From NCBI GenBank assembly GCA_023411815.1, contig JAEYOJ010000031.1, forward strand, positions 1-44,992: a stretch of DNA of 44,992 nt. Direction: 5' to 3'. Positions 41,244 to 44,992 of the stretch are shown in pieces. The notes beneath the pieces were generated by a model. It saw nothing but the letters and a program-made list of their open reading frames with translations. It was not told the origin of the DNA and did not search any database. The number at the start of each line of letters is the position of its first letter. The stretch's first letter is position 1. The DNA comes from Pseudomonadota bacterium. Its GTDB lineage: Bacteria; Desulfobacterota; Desulfovibrionia; Desulfovibrionales; Desulfovibrionaceae. The position numbers and the translations under genes are program-made.

Positions 41244-42629
41244 CTATTCCTCGGCGGGCTCGGCCGGTTTCTCCAACTCGCCGACTTGCCCCTCGTCGGC
41301 CAGCATCCGGGCCATCTTGCCCGCTTCTTCGTGGTTCGGGTTCAGCTTGAGGGTTTGGGTGAAGTAGAACATGGCCATGGGCAGGTTGTCCGCGCGCCAG
41401 TAGATGTGGCCCAGGTTGTAGCAGACCGTGTCGCTGTCCTGGCCGAATTCGCCGTTGACGACCAGGGCGCGCTCGACCTCTGCCGCAGCGTTCGCGTATT
41501 CCTGTCCGTCCATGAAGGCCAGGGCCAGGTTGTAGCGGATGATCTCGTCCTCGGGCGCGATTTCCAGGGCTTTGCGGTACTCCGCCACGGCTTCGCGCCA
41601 CTTGCCCTGCATGCGCAGGACCAGCCCCAGCGCGTTGAAAGTCTCCATGTCCGAGCGTGACAGGATCTTCTGCTTGGCCTCCAGGCTGTAGCGCAGATAG
41701 CGCTCGGCCAGTTCCGGGGCCTGGGCCATGCACTGCTCGGCGATGTTGCGGGACAGCCCGCTGATGAGGCTCATGGCCTGGTCCGTGGTGAGCTTGACGG
41801 CCTTGCCGAACTCGCGGTCCGCGGCGGTCAGGTTGCCGAGCTTGAGCTTGAGGCCGCCGATCTGCACTTTGCGCTCCACGTTCAGCGGCGAAAGACGGTC
41901 CAGACGTTCAAGGTATTCCAACTCCTTCACCGAGTCGCCCAACTCGTTGTAGGTCTGGATGAGCCGCTTGATTGGCTCCAGGTACAGTTCGGCCGAGTGG
42001 TGGGCTTCGGCATAGGTGGACAGGGCGTCCTCGTGGCGCTCCATGGCCCGTAGGGCGTCGCCCACGAGCATGAGCGCGGACGGGCTGTCGGGCTTGTGGC
42101 GCAGGGCTTCCTCGCCAAGAGTCATGGCCATGGACGTGTTGCCGCGCAGCAGGTGGCTCTTGCCCTTTTCCAGCAGGTCTCCGAGCTTGCCCATGGGTCG
42201 TATGGCATTGGCCAGCTTCTCGGCCAGGGCGCGTTCTCCGATGGGCTTGGTGATGACGCTGTCCGTGCCGAGTTCGTGCAGGAGGATGAGCAGGTCCTCC
42301 TGGATTTCGCGCGTGAGCAGGATTATGCGCACCAGGGGGAAGAAAAGTTTGACGTGTTTGATGAGCTGGATGTGGGAGATTCCCTCGATCTCCCGCTCCA
42401 CGATGAGCACGAGCTTGCGGTCGCGCGCGGCGAGTTGGCCGATGGCCTTCATGGTATCCTCGGCCGAGGTGTGGATGCGGCAGCAGACCGGTTTCAAGGC
42501 CAGGACCTGGACCACCGTGCGCGTGAACACGTTCAGGAATCCGGCATCCTTGGTGAGCAGAAGGAACAGGCCGTTATCCTGCAGGACGAAATTCTGGACA
42601 GGCTGGGCGAGCCTGGTGAGCACTTCCAT
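41244..42629 (-). CDS. Pseudo-receiver/TPR protein
   Basis: A 461-residue cytoplasmic protein. Residues about 18-145 look like a response-regulator receiver: strand LFLLLTKDAG (D28 acid pocket), strand LVLIVERE with E78 where the phosphoacceptor Asp should be, T106 in IILLTRE, and K128 in VITKPIG. Threonine and lysine are kept, but the Asp is Glu, which often mimics the phosphorylated state. Residues about 150-450 form tetratricopeptide repeats, such as GKSHLLRGNTSMAMTLGEEA, LGLVLRMQGKWREAVAEYRK, LALAFMDGQEYANAAAEVER and LGHIYWRADNLPMAMFYFTQ. The tail is acidic. It probably acts as a protein-interaction adaptor. Desulfovibrio genomes have similar REC-TPR proteins. Its partner could be the glycosyltransferase downstream. 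Confidence 0.85.
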   Translation of the reverse strand: MEVLTRLAQPVQNFVLQDNGLFLLLTKDAGFLNVFTRTVVQVLALKPVCCRIHTSAEDTMKAIGQLAARDRKLVLIVEREIEGISHIQLIKHVKLFFPLVRIILLTREIQEDLLILLHELGTDSVITKPIGERALAEKLANAIRPMGKLGDLLEKGKSHLLRGNTSMAMTLGEEALRHKPDSPSALMLVGDALRAMERHEDALSTYAEAHHSAELYLEPIKRLIQTYNELGDSVKELEYLERLDRLSPLNVERKVQIGGLKLKLGNLTAADREFGKAVKLTTDQAMSLISGLSRNIAEQCMAQAPELAERYLRYSLEAKQKILSRSDMETFNALGLVLRMQGKWREAVAEYRKALEIAPEDEIIRYNLALAFMDGQEYANAAAEVERALVVNGEFGQDSDTVCYNLGHIYWRADNLPMAMFYFTQTLKLNPNHEEAGKMARMLADEGQVGELEKPAEPAEE

Positions 42630-42853
42630 GAAGGCGACTTGTCCTGTTATGGTGTCTTGCGGGACTCCGCCGCGGCAAGCCGTACGGAGCGCCAGGATTC
42701 GCTATTTGTACTCGCGCACGGCCCTGGGCGTCAAGGATGGCCGGCCCGCCGGAAGCTCGCGTCCGGCCGTGTGATTTCGAAACAAAGGCGTAATCGGCGG
42801 GGGAGCCGGAAGACCGGGGAGGGCTGCCTTCGTCCGCCAAACCAGAGGGGTTC

Positions 42854-44302
42854 ATGGACCAGTTCGTGTTCGGCGCCAAGTCGCTGGCGCTGCTCCTGTT
42901 CGTCAACTTCGTGCCGCCGGCCCTGGCCCTGAAGCTGCGGCGGCGCTGGGATTGTCCGCTGGATTTGGGACGGCGCTTCGTGGACGGCCGCCCTCTGTTC
43001 GGCCCGCACAAGACCCTGCGCGGCCTGGCCGGTTCGGTCATCGGCGGCGGCCTGGGCGGCCTGCTGTTGGGCCTGCCCCTGTGGCTCGGCCTGGCCACGG
43101 GGCTGGCAAGCATGGCCGGAGACCTGCTCACGAGCTTCATCAAGCGCCGCCTGGGAAAAACCAGCGGGCAGGACGTGCCCGGCCTGGATCAGTTCCTGGA
43201 GGGCTTCCTGGCCGTGCTCGTGCTGGCGTATGCGCTACCGCTCGGATTCGCCGCGTCCACGCTCGTGCTGACCGGCTTCTGCCTGTCGGCCTACTATTCC
43301 TCGGTCTGGTACAAGGACGTATTCTACAGCCGTCCCCGGCCCGGATATCCGCGGCCCTTCCATCCGCGCACCCGCTGGCGCGAGTACCGCTGCTGCCGGC
43401 TGTCCTACCGGCCCTTCATGTACCTGTTCAATCTCAAGGAAGGCCTATTCTACAACGGGCTCGTCACGAGCGCTTTTAATCTGACGGGTTTGACGCTTCG
43501 AGGGCGGCGTAATGCCCTGGAGGTCAGAATGACCTCCATTGCCCCTGCCCTGCCTGGCCTGCCAATGGCCTTCGACGGCTATCGCATCCTGTTCGCCACG
43601 GACCTGCACCTGGACGGCCTGGACGGCCTGACCGAGCACCTGCGCGCCCTGGTGCGCGGGGAGCACTTCGATCTGTGCCTGCTGGGCGGAGACTTGCGCT
43701 ACGGGACTTTCGGCAACTTCGGCCCGGCCCTCGATCGCTTGGCGCGAGTCCTGGCCAGGGTCGATGCCCGCGACGGCGTGCTGGCGGTCATGGGCAACCA
43801 CGATTGCCTGGAGATCGTGGGCCCGTTGCGCGACATGGGTGTGCAGGTGCTGCTCAACGAGGCCTGGCCCATAACCAGGGGCAGCCATCGGCTGTGGATC
43901 GCCGGGGTGGACGACCCGCATGCCTACCGCTGCGCCGACCCGCGGGCGGCCATGCAGGACGTTCCGCCGGGCGAGACCGCCATCATGCTGGCGCACAGCC
44001 CAGAGGCCGCCGTGGAGGCCTCGGCCCTCGGCGCGGCGCTCTACCTGTGCGGCCACACCCATGGCGGCCAGGTCAGCCTGCCGCGCATCGGTCCCGTGCT
44101 GACCAACACGCGAGGTCCGCGTTTCTTGGCGTTCGGGCTGTGGAATCTGGACGGCATGATCGGCTACACGAGCACGGGCGCCGGGGTATCCGGTGCACCC
44201 GTGCGTTTCGGCACGAAAGGGGAGATCGTTTCCGTGACCTTGCGGCGGGAGAAACCTGAAGTTGTGGGCAAGACGGGCGAAATGGACCGTGCGGAAACAT
44301 GA
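42854..44302 (+). CDS. CarS-like (DUF46) membrane domain fused to metallophosphoesterase
   Basis: A 482-residue fusion. Residues 1-155 are a CDP-archaeol synthase (CarS/DUF46)-type integral membrane domain: hydrophobic helices, RFVDGRPLFGPHKTLRG (42-57) and the signature AGDLLTSFIKRRLGKTSG (88-105) followed by PGLDQF. These enzymes activate lipid phosphates with CTP. Residues about 156-235 are a basic/aromatic linker. Residues 243-465 are a YkuE/LpxH-type calcineurin-fold phosphoesterase with metal motifs D250-x-H252, GGD (278-280), GNHD (314-317), H381 (LAHSP) and GHTHGG (400-405). It has all ligands for a dinuclear centre. The start at 42854 follows AGAGGGG. Substrates are unknown; one protein may both make and break a pyrophosphate-linked lipid. 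Confidence 0.85.
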   Translation: MDQFVFGAKSLALLLFVNFVPPALALKLRRRWDCPLDLGRRFVDGRPLFGPHKTLRGLAGSVIGGGLGGLLLGLPLWLGLATGLASMAGDLLTSFIKRRLGKTSGQDVPGLDQFLEGFLAVLVLAYALPLGFAASTLVLTGFCLSAYYSSVWYKDVFYSRPRPGYPRPFHPRTRWREYRCCRLSYRPFMYLFNLKEGLFYNGLVTSAFNLTGLTLRGRRNALEVRMTSIAPALPGLPMAFDGYRILFATDLHLDGLDGLTEHLRALVRGEHFDLCLLGGDLRYGTFGNFGPALDRLARVLARVDARDGVLAVMGNHDCLEIVGPLRDMGVQVLLNEAWPITRGSHRLWIAGVDDPHAYRCADPRAAMQDVPPGETAIMLAHSPEAAVEASALGAALYLCGHTHGGQVSLPRIGPVLTNTRGPRFLAFGLWNLDGMIGYTSTGAGVSGAPVRFGTKGEIVSVTLRREKPEVVGKTGEMDRAET

Positions 44303-44390
44303 GACAGGCTCGAGGCGGAGGCAAACGGCGCCCGCCTGCTTATCAGCCTATTTCGCCCGTGCGGCGTTCTCCGTGGCCGCCGGTTGCATC

Positions 44391-44435
44391 CGCGGGGGCG
44401 CTCCAGGCTGACCCGGAAAGCCCCCGCGTTTTCTC
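44391..44435 (+). terminator. Terminator of the CarS-metallophosphoesterase gene
   Basis: CGCGGGGGC (44391-44399) pairs with GCCCCCGCG (44420-44428), followed by TTTTCTC. It lies about 90 bases after the stop and just beyond the end of the convergent chemoreceptor gene. Confidence 0.8.
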
Positions 44436-44447
44436 ATTGACTGGCGG

Positions 44448-44992
44448 TTACTGCCGCATCTGTTCGATGATGCCCTTGAGTTCCTGGGCCAGGCGGGCCA
44501 GGTCGACCACGGCCTGGGCGGATTGGTGCATGGCGTCGGAGGTTTCGGAGGAGATGCGGCTTATTTCCTCGATGCTGCGGTTGATCTGCTCGCTGGCGGC
44601 GGACTGCTCCTCGCTGGCCGTGGCGATGCCGCGCACCTGATCCGCGGTCTGCTCGACCATGGCCACGATGCTCTCCAGAGCCTGCCCAGAACGTCCGGCC
44701 AGTTCCGTGGACTCCTGGATGGCCGCGGTCGTGGCCTCGGTGTTGGCGATGCTCTTGCCCACGCTGTCCTGGATGGACTTGATGGAATTTTCCACATCGC
44801 GTGTTGCGTTCATGGTCTTCTCGGCCAGTTTGCGCACCTCGTCGGCAACCACGGCGAAGCCTCGCCCGGCCTCGCCGGCGCGGGCCGCCTCGATGGCCGC
44901 GTTGAGCGCCAGCAGGTTGGTCTGGTCCGCGATGTCCGAGATGACGCCAAGGATCTGGCCGATGCCCTGGGCCTGCTCGCCGAGCCTGGTCA
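44448..44992 (-). CDS. Methyl-accepting chemotaxis protein, C-terminal part
   Basis: This is the 3' 181 codons of a chemoreceptor; the 5' part, with the ligand and HAMP regions, lies beyond the window. It contains the highly conserved hairpin tip (DQTNLLALNAAIEAARAGE followed by GRGFAVVADEVRKLAEKT) that binds CheA and CheW. The descending coiled-coil follows, with methylation-type Glu/Gln pairs (ATASEEQSAASEQINRSIEE), and it ends at ELKGIIEQMRQ. There is no C-terminal CheR-binding pentapeptide. Sensory input cannot be inferred. Confidence 0.93.
   Translation of the reverse strand, partial: TRLGEQAQGIGQILGVISDIADQTNLLALNAAIEAARAGEAGRGFAVVADEVRKLAEKTMNATRDVENSIKSIQDSVGKSIANTEATTAAIQESTELAGRSGQALESIVAMVEQTADQVRGIATASEEQSAASEQINRSIEEISRISSETSDAMHQSAQAVVDLARLAQELKGIIEQMRQ

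Noticed and set aside
1..44992. CRISPR arrays, rRNA or known riboswitches
   Set aside because: No regularly spaced repeat array, rRNA signature or recognisable riboswitch core was seen on reading. Covariance-model searches were not possible.

Overview
The window reads as chromosome of a GC-rich, anaerobic, sulfate-reducing deltaproteobacterium of the Desulfovibrionales. The pointers are a tetraheme class III cytochrome c3, a rubredoxin/rubredoxin:oxygen oxidoreductase (Roo) cluster, the siroheme-decarboxylase subunit AhbB beside hemL (the alternative heme route), futalosine-pathway menaquinone genes and anaerobic-type cobalamin genes. This assignment rests on gene content alone. No rRNA, intact tRNA or CRISPR array was seen.

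Layout. 1-550: two nested transposase relics. 690-3500: a PerR-like regulator followed by catalase-peroxidase katG. 3500-4500: a gene-poor, AT-richer stretch with a tRNA 3'-end-like sequence, a short direct-repeat array and a sigma-54-type promoter that drives a PEP-CTERM protein. 4497-13191: an exopolysaccharide cluster. On the + strand it holds a PEP-CTERM protein, a polysaccharide deacetylase and a FemAB/CelD-like acyltransferase. On the - strand an operon holds an exosortase-A-type glycosyltransferase, a Wzx-like flippase, a second glycosyltransferase and an AglQ-like protein. No exosortase lies in the window. 13800-15770: a Slp lipoprotein and a PLP aminotransferase. 15853-18300 (-): an oxygen-defence set of a tetraheme cytochrome, two rubredoxins and Roo. 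18525-21512 (-): a PurS-PurS-PurL fusion. 21963-25064: menaquinone genes (futalosine hydrolase, polyprenyl synthase, MenG) with two small conserved proteins. 25348-28140 (-): a 930-residue acidic, repeat-bearing coiled-coil protein of unknown function. 28335-32072 (-): cytochrome c3, cobJ, cbiG and a CBS-domain membrane protein. 32355-36722 (+): an RND efflux pair. 36830-38666 (-): ahbB-hemL. 38998-39993 (+): gpsA. 40066-42629 (-): a family-2 glycosyltransferase and a pseudo-receiver/TPR protein. 42854-44302 (+): a CarS-like (DUF46) membrane domain fused to a metallophosphoesterase. 44448-end (-): the signalling end of a chemotaxis receptor.

Common threads. Oxygen and peroxide handling is represented by PerR/KatG and by the Roo cluster. 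Tetrapyrrole supply (hemL, ahbB, cobJ, cbiG) serves the many cytochromes. Menaquinone genes build the membrane electron pool. The least explained items are the acidic repeat protein, the CarS-metallophosphoesterase fusion, the pseudo-receiver TPR protein and the split PEP-CTERM/EPS locus with its sigma-54 promoter.
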